Position numbers and translations under genes: made by a program. Below the pieces are notes generated by a model that ran no database searches, was not told the DNA's origin, and saw nothing but the letters and a program-made list of their open reading frames with translations. DNA of 41,014 bases from Planctomycetota bacterium (GTDB taxonomy: Bacteria; Planctomycetota; Phycisphaerae; UBA1845): the NCBI GenBank assembly GCA_024276605.1, contig JAJRWX010000004.1:1-41014 (forward strand). Reading direction: 5' to 3'. Below are positions 8,784 to 17,114 of the stretch, piece after piece. The first letter of the stretch is position 1. Every line of letters starts with the position of its first letter.

Positions 8784-9128
8784 ATGAGTGAGTCCACGGC
8801 AGACAACGGGAATACTTGGCCGGCGATTATCGATGAGTTACCGGAGGCTGATCTTCCGATCGATGGGCTGCATGGGCGAATTCTCAAATGCGGTGACTAT
8901 TCGATATTATTTTTGGTCGCAGCCCATGATGTGACCGTACCCAAGCACCAGCACGAAGCACAATGGGGCATTGTGCTTGCCGGTAGTATGGAGATTACTA
9001 TTGGCGACTCCCAATTCATTTATCAGCGTGGCGATATGCACTACATTCCGGCGCATGTTGATCACAGTGCCGTGATACACGCCGGATGGCGAGGCTTGTA
9101 TATTTTCAAACGAAGAGATTCGGAGTAG
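8784..9128 (+). CDS. Small cupin-domain protein
   Basis: 114 residues forming a single cupin barrel. Motif 1 reads KHQHEAQWGIVLAGSMEI, motif 2 reads GDMHYIPAHVDHSA, giving His residues for a bound metal. It starts 18 bases after the OB-fold gene and ends the operon. The function could be a metal-dependent isomerase, dioxygenase or a sensor; the neighbours suggest a role in the same acyl-CoA pathway, but this is inference. Confidence 0.8.
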   Translation: MSESTADNGNTWPAIIDELPEADLPIDGLHGRILKCGDYSILFLVAAHDVTVPKHQHEAQWGIVLAGSMEITIGDSQFIYQRGDMHYIPAHVDHSAVIHAGWRGLYIFKRRDSE

Positions 9129-9250
9129 CACTAACTTATCCCAATGAAGGCACGGATCATGGGCATAGGCTGATAGTGCTTAGTTACAGCTAATATTTCG
9201 GGTGACATGGGCAAGGCTTTTTTTGCCCGTGGTGGCCACCGGAGCTACAC

Positions 9251-9303
9251 GGGTAAGTCCCGATGTATCCCGACGAATAGTCGGGATACATCGGGACTTA
9301 CCC
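9251..9303. repeat. 24-bp perfect inverted repeat
   Basis: Arm 9251-9274 (starts GGGTAAGTCCCGATG) and arm 9280-9303 (ends CATCGGGACTTACCC) are fully complementary around loop GAATA. The flanks ACAC and ATGCCACCC recur around the smaller hairpin at 19415, so this is one repeat family. It could also end transcripts from the cupin operon. The weaker palindrome GGTGGCCACC lies just left of it. Confidence 0.9.
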
Positions 9304-9415
9304 ATGCCACCCGAATTCTTAGCTGTGATGAAGCACTAGGCTATGAAATCGGGAAATATTTCGGTATAATGGTAGTCTCGGAGCCGGAACAAGTCGGGTA
9401 ATGGAGGAGATTGGA

Positions 9416-10450
9416 ATGATAGTCAGAACAATTGCGCTGACGGTTGTGTATCTTTCTTGTACTGCGTGGGTAAGTGCCAATCCACCGGAGTTCGTACTCG
9501 AGTGGGGATCAAACGGAGCCGGCGATGGCCAGTTTGGCGGAGCGCATGGGATCGAAGTTGACGCTGACGGGAATGTCTACATAGCTGATACGAGTAACAA
9601 CCGCATCCAGAAATTTACGAGTACCGGTGTCTTTGTCATGAAGTGGGGAACCGCCGGCACCGGCCCCGGTCAATTCAATCATCCGCACGGCATCGGCATC
9701 GGCCCGCTGGGTAATATTTACGTTGCCGAAACCGGAAACAATCGCGTCCAGAAATTCGCCAGTGACGGAACCTTTATCGCGACGTGGGGCTCGTTCGGTA
9801 CGGGCGATGGACAGTTTCAGCACAACCACGGGCTGGCTGTGGATAGCAACGGAAACGTCTTCGTGGCGGATCGGAATCAGAATCGTGTACAGAAGTTTTC
9901 CACAGACGGCACGTTCCTCCTTGCCTTTGGAACGACGGGTACGGGCGACGGTCAGTTTAATGGTACGAACGGCGTCGCGGTGGATGGCGATGACAATGTG
10001 TTTGTGGGTGACAGCAGCCCACGGATTCAGAAGTTCACGAATGACGGCGTGTTCATTACCTCGTGGGGTTCCGCCGGCGCCGGGGATGGCCAGTTCAACT
10101 TCCCGAGGGGGCTTTCGACCGATGAGCTGGGCAACGTTTACGTGTGTGATCGAAACGACCATCGCATACAGCAGTTTACGGGCACCGGGACATTTTTATC
10201 TTCTTGGGGTTCTTTAGGAGGTGGTGAAGGCCAGTTTAACCTTCCATACGGCATACGCGCGGGCACAAACGGAATTGTTTACGTTTCCGACTCGAACAAC
10301 TTTCGTGTGCAGATGTTCCAGTTTCCTCAGACGAATGTTCCGACAACATCCGCATGGGGGATGGCTGTCATGATTCTACTATTGTTGACGGTTGGATCGT
10401 TGGTGCTGAGTAGGGGAGGAATTATCTCGGGCAACTGTCTTATCGCATGA
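9416..10450 (+). CDS. Exported six-bladed NHL-repeat protein with VPTT-type C-terminal anchor
   Basis: About 344 residues. A signal peptide (IVRTIALTVVYLSCTAWVSA) leads into six NHL repeats of about 47 residues, each built on GxxGxGDGQF...GIAVDxxGNVYVAD...NRIQKF. The end reads VPTTSAWGMAVMILLLLTVGSLVLSR: a VPTxSxWG motif, membrane helix and Arg, as in IPTL-CTERM sorting signals common in Planctomycetota. The propeller probably binds ligands outside the cytoplasm, and the tail is likely cleaved or retained at the membrane. ATG 9416 is preferred since GGAGGAG at 9403-9409 is 6 bases upstream; the ATG at 9401 would start before that site. Confidence 0.88.
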   Translation: MIVRTIALTVVYLSCTAWVSANPPEFVLEWGSNGAGDGQFGGAHGIEVDADGNVYIADTSNNRIQKFTSTGVFVMKWGTAGTGPGQFNHPHGIGIGPLGNIYVAETGNNRVQKFASDGTFIATWGSFGTGDGQFQHNHGLAVDSNGNVFVADRNQNRVQKFSTDGTFLLAFGTTGTGDGQFNGTNGVAVDGDDNVFVGDSSPRIQKFTNDGVFITSWGSAGAGDGQFNFPRGLSTDELGNVYVCDRNDHRIQQFTGTGTFLSSWGSLGGGEGQFNLPYGIRAGTNGIVYVSDSNNFRVQMFQFPQTNVPTTSAWGMAVMILLLLTVGSLVLSRGGIISGNCLIA

Positions 10451-10806
10451 CGCGGGATGCTTACGCTACGTCCAGAACAATCGCCCTAGGTGCAAGACGA
10501 TGGGCCATGCCTTTTCTCTCCTAGGTGGTGGTGCCACGTGATTTGTTCGCTACTATCTTGGGGCGAATCTAGCGGCTTGATTTCTCATAACTGGGAACAG
10601 TTTGGTCAGCGCTCATTCCTAATCACCATCCGCCAGTATTCAAGCCGTCATTCCGCCGCTTCGTCCTAACGTCCAAGCTTATTATCGAACTTGTGGAACG
10701 TACATATGGAATTGTGCTAGAATGCTACATTGATGACCTGCCCCCGTTGCATGTACCAGTTGTTTTGTGAGTCGGTAGATCGAATGATGAGTTTGGTAGG
10801 AGTCGT
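10451..10806. other. Gene-free stretch
   Basis: I see no coding frame, repeat copy or RNA gene here. It ends with a TAGGAG site for the next gene and presumably carries that gene's promoter. Confidence 0.5.
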
Positions 10807-11922
10807 ATGATGTCACGCTTTTATATCGGGTTTATGCTTTCGGTATTGTTCGCTTTGCAACCGAATGAGGTGCAAGCACAATCAAAACAGATGGGGACGA
10901 CGGCGGGGCATCTTTTAACCGCCCAAAGGAATCTTGCTATCGACAGTGCGTTATCGACTCAACTCGATGCCGCTATAGTCGGTGTTGATATTGATAATGA
11001 CGGCGTGCCTGACGTAATAGATGTCTGCAACAATACGCCGATGGGTATACCAGTTGATTCGGTCGGACGACCTCGCGGTGATTTCGATATAGACTGCGAT
11101 ACCGACCTCGTCGATTTGGGGCTGTTTCTTGCTGGTTTCACCGGCCCCATGATGCCGGTCACCGATCATTCGTGTAACCCGATTACGCAAATCGGATGCC
11201 CTGTCAGCCAGAAGTGTACTTTAATTCCGGACGCGCAGAATCCATTGAATTTGCGGACGGTTTGTCAAGCCGATGGGACGGTGCCATTGGGCGGCACTTG
11301 CTCGACGGATCCGGTGACCAGCGTCGACAACTGCACAGCCGGTATGCTCTGTTCCAACGACACGTGCATGGCGTTTTGCTCTGATGCACCAAATACATGT
11401 TCAGCGTTAGAGCAGTGCTATGTCTTATCCGGTCCTGTGGATAGCCCGGGCGTGGGACTGTGCAAGGAACCTTGCGATCCACTTTCCAGCGTAACCAACT
11501 GTCCAAGTGGTGAGGCCTGCTATGTGTACTTTCAACCGCAAATGTCTGTGTGTGCCTCACCGGCGGGAACAGGAACGCAAGGAGTCGATTGTCAATATAT
11601 AAACGATTGTGCAACAGGCTATAGTTGCGCACTGAACAACTCACCAGTGAATTCGACAGGTTTGACCTGTGCATTTATCTGCGATGCATCGCGTAGTGGC
11701 GGCCCAACATGCTTGGACGGTCCTGGATCCACCTTTCGATGCGCACAAATCAATCTGTTCTACGCGAATGCATCTTACTTACCCGATAACTATGGTATGT
11801 GCATCGATCCTGTAGAGTGGAGTATCTTCGATGAGGACGGCGATACCATACTGGACTTCAATGATCTTTGTCCCGGCACTCCGCCGGGAACACCCGTCGA
11901 TGCCGACGGTTGCCCGCTGTGA
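10807..11922 (+). CDS. Secreted Cys-rich protein with calcium-binding (thrombospondin-3/dockerin-like) repeats
   Basis: A 371-residue exported protein. After the signal peptide (cleavage likely near VQA|QS), DIDNDGVPDVIDVCNNTP is a thrombospondin type 3 repeat. Next comes GDFDIDCDTDLVDLGLFLAGFTGP, in the dockerin-like DxDxDxDLxDxxxFLxxFxGP style of Planctomycetota. The central 230 residues hold about 25 cysteines in CxxxxxC-type modules (CPVSQKC, CSNDTC, CPSGEAC) resembling myxobacterial surface modules. A second type 3 repeat, DEDGDTILDFNDLCPGTPPG, ends the protein. It is probably a structural or adhesion protein stabilised by disulfides and calcium. ATG 10807 follows TAGGAG. Confidence 0.8.
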   Translation: MMSRFYIGFMLSVLFALQPNEVQAQSKQMGTTAGHLLTAQRNLAIDSALSTQLDAAIVGVDIDNDGVPDVIDVCNNTPMGIPVDSVGRPRGDFDIDCDTDLVDLGLFLAGFTGPMMPVTDHSCNPITQIGCPVSQKCTLIPDAQNPLNLRTVCQADGTVPLGGTCSTDPVTSVDNCTAGMLCSNDTCMAFCSDAPNTCSALEQCYVLSGPVDSPGVGLCKEPCDPLSSVTNCPSGEACYVYFQPQMSVCASPAGTGTQGVDCQYINDCATGYSCALNNSPVNSTGLTCAFICDASRSGGPTCLDGPGSTFRCAQINLFYANASYLPDNYGMCIDPVEWSIFDEDGDTILDFNDLCPGTPPGTPVDADGCPL

Positions 11923-12110
11923 TTAGCATTAACACGGAGAACATACACCGTTGGTGTTTGGCATGGATTGTCACTCATCGTCTAGGCCCGCCCTTGGCTA
12001 TGACGGCGCGCGAGGATAATAGGTGACACCTGTACGCTTGAATGACTATGTGTATTATTGGGACGTCAAGTAATAGGCCAAGTCTGTGGCTTGAATCGCC
12101 GATCTGACTG

Positions 12111-12138
12111 GTAGTGTGTAGTGTGTAGTGTGTAGTGT
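12111..12138. repeat. Tandem heptanucleotide repeat (GTAGTGT x4)
   Basis: Four exact copies of GTAGTGT lie 47 bases before the YjfB-like gene, in the gap 11923-12184. Slippage could change its length. No gene is visible in the rest of the gap. Confidence 0.9.
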
Positions 12139-12184
12139 TTGTTTGCGCATTAACCAGTGCTAGCATTTGATTAAGGCTTAAGTT

Positions 12185-12385
12185 ATGGATATTCCTAGTG
12201 CGGCAAGCATTTCGGCGTTAAAGGCTGCTCAAACGCAAAATCAGATCAACACGGCAGTGTTCAAGAAATCTCTTGATGTCGCCAAGGCCCAAGGCCAAGC
12301 TGCGATCTCTCTGCTCGAAAGCGCGGCTGAATCTTTTGATGCACAAAAAAATAGTGGTAGCGGACACTTCGACGTAAAGGTGTAG
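12185..12385 (+). CDS. Small YjfB-like putative motility protein
   Basis: A 66-residue protein, MDIPSAASISALKAAQTQ at the start, then KKSLDVAKAQGQAAISLLESA. The MDI start, the Ala/Gln-rich helices and the LKKxLD-LLE spacing match the YjfB-like family of small putative motility proteins. It has no signal peptide. No flagellar gene is near. The ribosome site is weak. Confidence 0.7.
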   Translation: MDIPSAASISALKAAQTQNQINTAVFKKSLDVAKAQGQAAISLLESAAESFDAQKNSGSGHFDVKV

Positions 12386-12420
12386 CCTTTTCAAGCGGGC
12401 GCCATGATGACATAGGCGGT

Positions 12421-12482
12421 CCGCAGGCTTGCGCCGGCGGCTCTGATCGTATGTCCGCAGGCTTGCGCCGGCGGTTCTCATT
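12421..12482 (-). repeat. Family B hairpin repeats, tandem direct copies
   Basis: Two copies of CCGCAGGCTTGCGCCGGCGG follow each other 33 bases apart in the same orientation. On the minus strand each has outer arms CCGC/GCGG, inner arms GGC/GCC and loop GCAA. The flank CTCTGAT is kept in the first copy. Confidence 0.8.
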
Positions 12483-12565
12483 GTCATGCCCGCGCAGGTG
12501 GGTATCCAGTCGATAGTCGTATGCCTTCAGTACGCCAACTGGATTCCCACCTACGCGGGAATGAC
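12483..12565. repeat. 28-bp imperfect inverted repeat (GTCATKCCCGCG type)
   Basis: Arm 12483-12510 (GTCATGCCCGCGCAGGTGGG...) and arm 12538-12565 (...CCTACGCGGGAATGAC) match at 25 of 28 positions around a 27-base centre. A degenerate copy is at 33865 and a half copy at 25753. Similar MITE-like repeats are scattered through many bacterial genomes. Confidence 0.85.
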
Positions 12566-12609
12566 GAGTGTGTGCGCGGTTCGGCGTGCAGAAGAAGAAA
12601 AGAAAGGCG

Positions 12610-13674
12610 CTATTGGGAGGGTTGGTTTTTGTAGAAGGCTTTCCAGATGGCGTCGGCGAACATGGCGTGTGCTTTTTCGTTGGGGTGTGGGTCCAGTTGA
12701 TTGACAATCAAAGATTTTCGATCGACGTTTGCGAGTAGGGGAAGTAGATCGAGCACGTCAACGCCAATCTCGTTGAAAAAGTTGGTTAGCGCCTGGTGTA
12801 GCGCGGGCGCGTTATATTCCCGTCCTCCCGTCATAATGAACGGTAATAACACTACGCGCAGGGTGACATTATGTTGGCGACAGTATTGGGCGATGATTTC
12901 TAGCTGTTGTTGCTGGAGACTCCATACCTGGGGGTCCGTATATCCTTGTGCTAGCCAATCGTGGTAGACGCGTACCGTCGGGAGACGCGGCAGCCAAACG
13001 CGGCGATAGAGATAATCCAACAGGCATGAGCTATCCAGATTGAAAAAGCCGGAGGTTGGCGGTTTGGTGGGGTTAAAATCCGGTGTGGTCGGCAACAGTT
13101 TTTCGATGTCGTTGGGCACGTAACACAATACGATTTCGTCGACGTGATATCGATCGATCATATCTTCGATCGGCTCAACCTGCTGCTGCGTACCCCAACC
13201 CGGTTTGGCTACGTTCATCACTTCGGTTCGGTGGGGGCGCTGCTGATTCAGCCGTGCTTGTATAATATCCGTAAATCGATCAGCGACATTGTTGATACCC
13301 CAGCCATAGGCAAAGGAATCTCCGACAAAAGCGATGCGCCGCACGCCTTCGGGCTTATCAACAGACCAATCCTTATCCCGGCAGCCCATCTCGTTAAGCT
13401 TGGTGTACATGGCGAACCACCGGCGGGCAGGTAGAGAGACCCCGAACGCGTCCGTCTCGACTACCGTGAAACGAATATAGCTTTCAGCCACGAGCGCGGT
13501 GACGCCCAGTAGAGATAAGAATACTAATCCGTTACCCATGACCAATCTGGTTTTCGGGCAGCATTTTTTTGGGAAAAAACGAAAGAAACACCACGTGTGA
13601 ACCAGTATGGAGATCAGCAGCAGCCACCATAACAGATAATCCGCGAGGTAGCCGAACACGCCGCTGGTTAGCAT
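12610..13674 (-). CDS. Membrane-anchored SGNH/GDSL-type hydrolase
   Basis: 354 residues. Two hydrophobic segments at the start (LLWWLLLISILVHTWCFF and GLVFLSLLGVTALVAESY) anchor it. The SGNH blocks are visible: GDSFAYGWG with the nucleophilic Ser, GWG and YVPND with the oxyanion Asn, and DPHPNEKAH with the catalytic Asp and His. Enzymes of this kind deacylate or acetylate envelope glycans and lipids; the exact substrate is not evident. ATG 13674 overlaps the nadC stop by 7 bases, so it is the last gene of a selD-nadC operon, though the three functions have no evident link. Confidence 0.85.
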   Translation of the reverse strand: MLTSGVFGYLADYLLWWLLLISILVHTWCFFRFFPKKCCPKTRLVMGNGLVFLSLLGVTALVAESYIRFTVVETDAFGVSLPARRWFAMYTKLNEMGCRDKDWSVDKPEGVRRIAFVGDSFAYGWGINNVADRFTDIIQARLNQQRPHRTEVMNVAKPGWGTQQQVEPIEDMIDRYHVDEIVLCYVPNDIEKLLPTTPDFNPTKPPTSGFFNLDSSCLLDYLYRRVWLPRLPTVRVYHDWLAQGYTDPQVWSLQQQQLEIIAQYCRQHNVTLRVVLLPFIMTGGREYNAPALHQALTNFFNEIGVDVLDLLPLLANVDRKSLIVNQLDPHPNEKAHAMFADAIWKAFYKNQPSQ

Positions 13675-14552
13675 GGGATGCGCTCCAGGGAGAGGTCCAA
13701 CGCAGTAACTGAATGAGTTATAGCCCCGACGGAAATGCGATCCACACCTGTCTCAGCCACGCCGTGAACCGTGTCGAGTGTGATACCACCGGATGCTTCT
13801 AATTCAATGTTATTTTGCAAGCCTTGTTCGCTGCGCAGCTCCACCGCACGAATTAAATCGTCTGTAGAGAAATTGTCCAACAAGATGATGTCTACGCCGA
13901 CTACTTTGAGGAGTTGCTCATACTGGTCCAAGTTGTCAACTTCCACTTCCACAAATGATGGTTTGTTGTCTCGCGGGTCGAGTTTATTGAGCATGTCGAA
14001 AATAACCGAGGCGAAACGCTGGGTGGAGACTCCGGCTAAGTGATTATCTTTGATGAGTACCGCGTCGAATAGGCCCGTTCGATGATTGCAGCCTCCGCCA
14101 CATCGAACCGCATATTTTTCCAAGCTGCGCCAGCCGGGGGTTGTTTTTCGTGTGTCGTATATCTTAGCTGTGGTGCCGGTGATGGCTTTGACATAAGCAT
14201 GAGTCGCGGTAGCTACGCCGCAAAGTCGTTGTAGAAAATTTAACAGGACGCGCTCGGCAGAGAGAATGGCACTGAGCGGGCCGGTGATATTCGCCAGGGT
14301 GGTATCAACGTCGAATGTAGCACTGTCACGGCCTGCGGCGCTCCATTCGATATCGATGTTGGGATCGTATTGAGTCAGGATCGAAGCTGCGATTTCGCCA
14401 CCGGCAAAGACGCCGTCTTGCTTGGCAAGCAAACGGAACTTCGCCGGCTCGGTGGGGGCATCCATGAGCGCAGCCGTGACGTCTCCACGACCGAGGTCTT
14501 CCTTTATGGCTGCTCGGATCAACTCGATGACGTCTGGTTGTTTCGCAATCAT
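13668..14552 (-). CDS. nadC: Nicotinate-nucleotide pyrophosphorylase (carboxylating)
   Basis: The 294-residue enzyme converts quinolinate and PRPP to nicotinate mononucleotide, CO2 and pyrophosphate in de novo NAD synthesis. Visible motifs: EDLGRGDVT near the start, LNFLQRLCGVAT, YDTRKTTPGWRSLEKYAV, GGGCNHRTGLFDAVLIKDNH, and the late EASGGI and GVDRISVGAITHS. These cover the quinolinate and PRPP sites. ATG 14552 comes one base after the selD stop (TAA-T-ATG), so translation is coupled. nadA and nadB are not in the window. Confidence 0.96.
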   Translation of the reverse strand: MIAKQPDVIELIRAAIKEDLGRGDVTAALMDAPTEPAKFRLLAKQDGVFAGGEIAASILTQYDPNIDIEWSAAGRDSATFDVDTTLANITGPLSAILSAERVLLNFLQRLCGVATATHAYVKAITGTTAKIYDTRKTTPGWRSLEKYAVRCGGGCNHRTGLFDAVLIKDNHLAGVSTQRFASVIFDMLNKLDPRDNKPSFVEVEVDNLDQYEQLLKVVGVDIILLDNFSTDDLIRAVELRSEQGLQNNIELEASGGITLDTVHGVAETGVDRISVGAITHSVTALDLSLERIPC

Positions 14553-14553
14553 A

Positions 14554-15600
14554 TTATTTAAGTACGACGGTGTGCTGCGCTTGTTTTTCGACGGATCCAA
14601 TGATTGCCGCTGATCGCGTTTGGTTCTCTTTGAGCTTGGTGACCAGTCGGTCTGCATGGTTAGCGGCTACGGCGATGAGCAAGCCACCGGAGGTCTGTGC
14701 GTCAGCTAATACATGAACCAGCGTTTCGTCGACCTTGCCACAGTCTAGTTGTGCTTTGAGATAATTCAGCGTGGAAGCGTAGGCACGGGTTAGCAGACCC
14801 CGCTTTGCTAGTTCGATGGTTTGTGTTAACAGAGGTACGCAAGCTGTTTCGATCGTTACCGTGACACCACTGGCAGCGGCTAGTTCGTGAGCGTGGCCGA
14901 TCAATCCAAAGCCGGTGATGTCCGTCGCAGCAGAAGCGTCGACTTCGATGGCTGCTTCAGACGCGCCGCGGTTTAGGTCTATCATCACATCGATCGCTTC
15001 GGCGAGCTGATCTTGGCTTATTTTGTCTGCTTTAGCGGCGGAAGTTAGTACCCCGCTGCCAATCGGTTTGGTCAGAACAAGCTTATCACCGGTTCGGGCG
15101 CCTTCGTTGGTTAAGATACGATCAGGATGGACGATGCCTGTTACGGATAGCCCGTATTTTATCTCAGCGTCGCGCACGCTGTGTCCACCGGCTAGGACTG
15201 CTCCGGAGGCTGCGACGCGTTCGGACCCGCCTCGGAGTATCTCGCCGAGAATGTCAAGATCAAGTTCTTTATCGGGGAACCCGACGATGTTCATCGCGGT
15301 AAGCGGTCTGGCGCCCATGGCGTAGACGTCCGACAGGCTGTTCGTTGCGGCAATTCGTCCGAATGTATAGGGGTCGTCCACCAGTGGGGGGAAAAAGTCG
15401 AGCGTCTGTACGAGGGCTGTCGACGCATCGAGCTTGTACACCCCGGCGTCGTCGAAGTGTTGAGACCCGACCAACAGGTTGGGATTATCGACCGGCGTAA
15501 GTCCGCGCAGAACCTGCGCGATAGCCTCTACGGGCAGCTTACCCGCTCAACCGGCGCACGAAGCATAGTCGGTAAGTCGTATTTTTTTTCCTGTGCTCAT
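14554..15600 (-). CDS. selD: Selenide, water dikinase (selenophosphate synthase), selenocysteine-containing
   Basis: SelD makes selenophosphate from selenide and ATP for selenocysteine and selenouridine. A conventional open frame begins only at 15474, but reading through one TGA (15549-15547) extends it to ATG 15600 with the normal SelD N-terminus: RLTDYASCAG-U-AGKLPVEA, then VDNPNLLVGSQHFDDAGV. The TGA is codon 18, at the position of catalytic Cys17 of E. coli SelD, and Lys21 matches Lys20. The full product has 348 residues, the usual family length. The rest shows DFFPPLVDDPYTFGRIAATNSLSDVYAMG, AGGHSV and DITGFGLIGHAHE. No strong ribosome site precedes 15600. It leads the operon selD-nadC-SGNH hydrolase. 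Confidence 0.95.
15505..15549 (-). promoter_or_regulatory. Candidate bacterial SECIS element within selD
   Basis: After the UGA (15549-15547) and 27 further bases comes a perfect hairpin, GCGCAG-GUU-CUGCGC (15519-15505), extendable by a C-G pair. The loop begins with GU, and the apical GCAG/CUGC resembles E. coli fdhF. The distance from UGA to loop is 33 bases, at the long end of the range known for bacterial elements. Confidence 0.7.
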
Positions 15601-16000
15601 CGTGACGTGAATGTACCCGCAGCCACGAGATTTGTCAGCCTATGGCTCGGTAGGTGTGGCTATTACATCAGTCGTAAAACATGTCGCCTCGGTGAAATAG
15701 GTAGACCGTCAAGCCTTGCGTCACTGTAAACGGCTAAAAAGGCCGATAACAAACATGGTGGCTTGTTGTTGAATGCGTTGTCTTATGCGATATGTGCAAC
15801 TTTTTCGTGTTGGTGATGTAGAAGCTATTGGGATACGTGACAAACCCTGCGTTCTGATGATGCTAGAGTTGTCACGGCCCAAGTAGTGTGCCCTAGAGGT
15901 TATCACTGGACAGTCTTGGGAAACGCCCGACAATGTCACCCCTTGATGATTCCGAATAAATTGTGGATGGACTGTTACTGTGGGTAAAGATCATCTGATT
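15601..16000. other. Divergent intergenic region between selD and the cyclophilin gene
   Basis: No coding frame, repeat or RNA is convincing. It must hold the promoters for selD (leftward) and the isomerase gene (rightward), which I cannot place. I looked for selC (the selenocysteine tRNA) and did not find it. Confidence 0.5.
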
Positions 16001-16999
16001 ATGATGCGAAATGTCATGTTTACTCTGTGGTTGGCCATGCCATTGGCTCAGCCAGCTAACGCCCAGCACGAGATGGCTGGGATCGAGGCCCATGTTCAAG
16101 CCATGTCTTACCACAACGCGCTGGGCAAACCGATTTGGATACACTTTTCGATCGAGAATTTGTCTGATGAGCCGATTACATTGATGGTGCCTGATGCCAA
16201 GCCGGTCATTCCCTCTCCCGAGGTCGGCTTACCTATATCCCACGTTTTCAGTGGCGGTAAAGCATCAGCTGTTCACTTATCGTCCGAGGCTGGTCACAAA
16301 CTGGGTTCTCCGAAGCGCGTGCGGCCTGTTGACCAAGCACCGATACTCATTCTCGGGGCTAAGTCCAGCGTGGGTACGATGATCGATTTGCGGCAGCATT
16401 TTCCGGTTTTGCGCGGAGCCGGTAGCTATCGCCTTACCTGGACGCCATACGGCGGCGCGACGAGCAGCGAGCCTATCACCATCCGTGTAACGCCTCTCAA
16501 GCAGGCGGAGATTGTGACGGATGAGGGCAAGATGACATTGCGATTTTTCTATAAGGAAGCGCCGCTATCGGTGGCCAATTTCATCGAGTTAGCGTCTAGC
16601 GGGTTTTATAAAGGCTTGCTGTTCCATCGGATTGAGCCTGGGTATCTCATTCAGGGGGGGTGTCCACGCGGTGACGGTACGGGTATTCGCACCGACGGGA
16701 AGCGCATTCCCGCAGAGTTTAATTCCATCCCCCATAAAAAAGGCTCAGTATCGATGGCCTTGTTAGATGGCGACGCCGATTCGGGAAGTTGTCAATTTTT
16801 CATCAGCAATACACGTCAGAAAGATTGGGATGGCCGGTATACGGTTTTTGCTGAGTTGGTCGGTGAAGAGTCTTTTGCCGTGCTCGACCGACTCATGGCT
16901 ATGCCAGTGGATGAGTTGGGTCGTCCCAAGCGAACCGTGTATATGCGCAGCGTACGCATTGTCGATGCGCCGACCGACGTCTATATAGGTCAACCCTAA
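16001..16999 (+). CDS. Exported cyclophilin-type peptidyl-prolyl isomerase
   Basis: About 332 residues. A signal peptide (MMRNVMFTLWLAMPLAQPANA) is followed by about 150 residues of beta-rich domain of unknown role, then a cyclophilin domain from about residue 165: RFFYKEAPLSVANFIELASSGFY, LFHRIEPGYLIQGGCPRGDGTG and SGSCQFFISNTRQKDWDGRYTVFAELV. The FHRI and QGG catalytic segments are present. It probably folds exported proteins, with the N-terminal domain as a binding module. ATG 16001 or 16004 fits the signal peptide; the GTG at 15980 would add seven charged residues. Confidence 0.9.
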   Translation: MMRNVMFTLWLAMPLAQPANAQHEMAGIEAHVQAMSYHNALGKPIWIHFSIENLSDEPITLMVPDAKPVIPSPEVGLPISHVFSGGKASAVHLSSEAGHKLGSPKRVRPVDQAPILILGAKSSVGTMIDLRQHFPVLRGAGSYRLTWTPYGGATSSEPITIRVTPLKQAEIVTDEGKMTLRFFYKEAPLSVANFIELASSGFYKGLLFHRIEPGYLIQGGCPRGDGTGIRTDGKRIPAEFNSIPHKKGSVSMALLDGDADSGSCQFFISNTRQKDWDGRYTVFAELVGEESFAVLDRLMAMPVDELGRPKRTVYMRSVRIVDAPTDVYIGQP

Positions 17000-17114
17000 C
17001 AGGTTGCATATCCAAATCCGAACCAAAAGTATAAGCACCCGGTGTCTTCGGATGGTTACACACGCTGTGCATGTTCTACGCGCTCGTGGCGCGAGTGGCG
17101 TTTTGAAGACACGA

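Noticed and set aside
9207-9401. A 64-codon plus-strand frame across the 24-bp hairpin
   Set aside because: It is made of the inverted repeat and shows no protein signal.
9509-10162. A 217-codon minus-strand frame
   Set aside because: It is a shadow of the repeated NHL coding sequence.
14554-15474. selD taken as a truncated or pseudogene starting at 15474
   Set aside because: Read-through of a single TGA gives the exact conserved N-terminus with catalytic-site alignment and a SECIS-like hairpin, which is selenocysteine coding and not decay.
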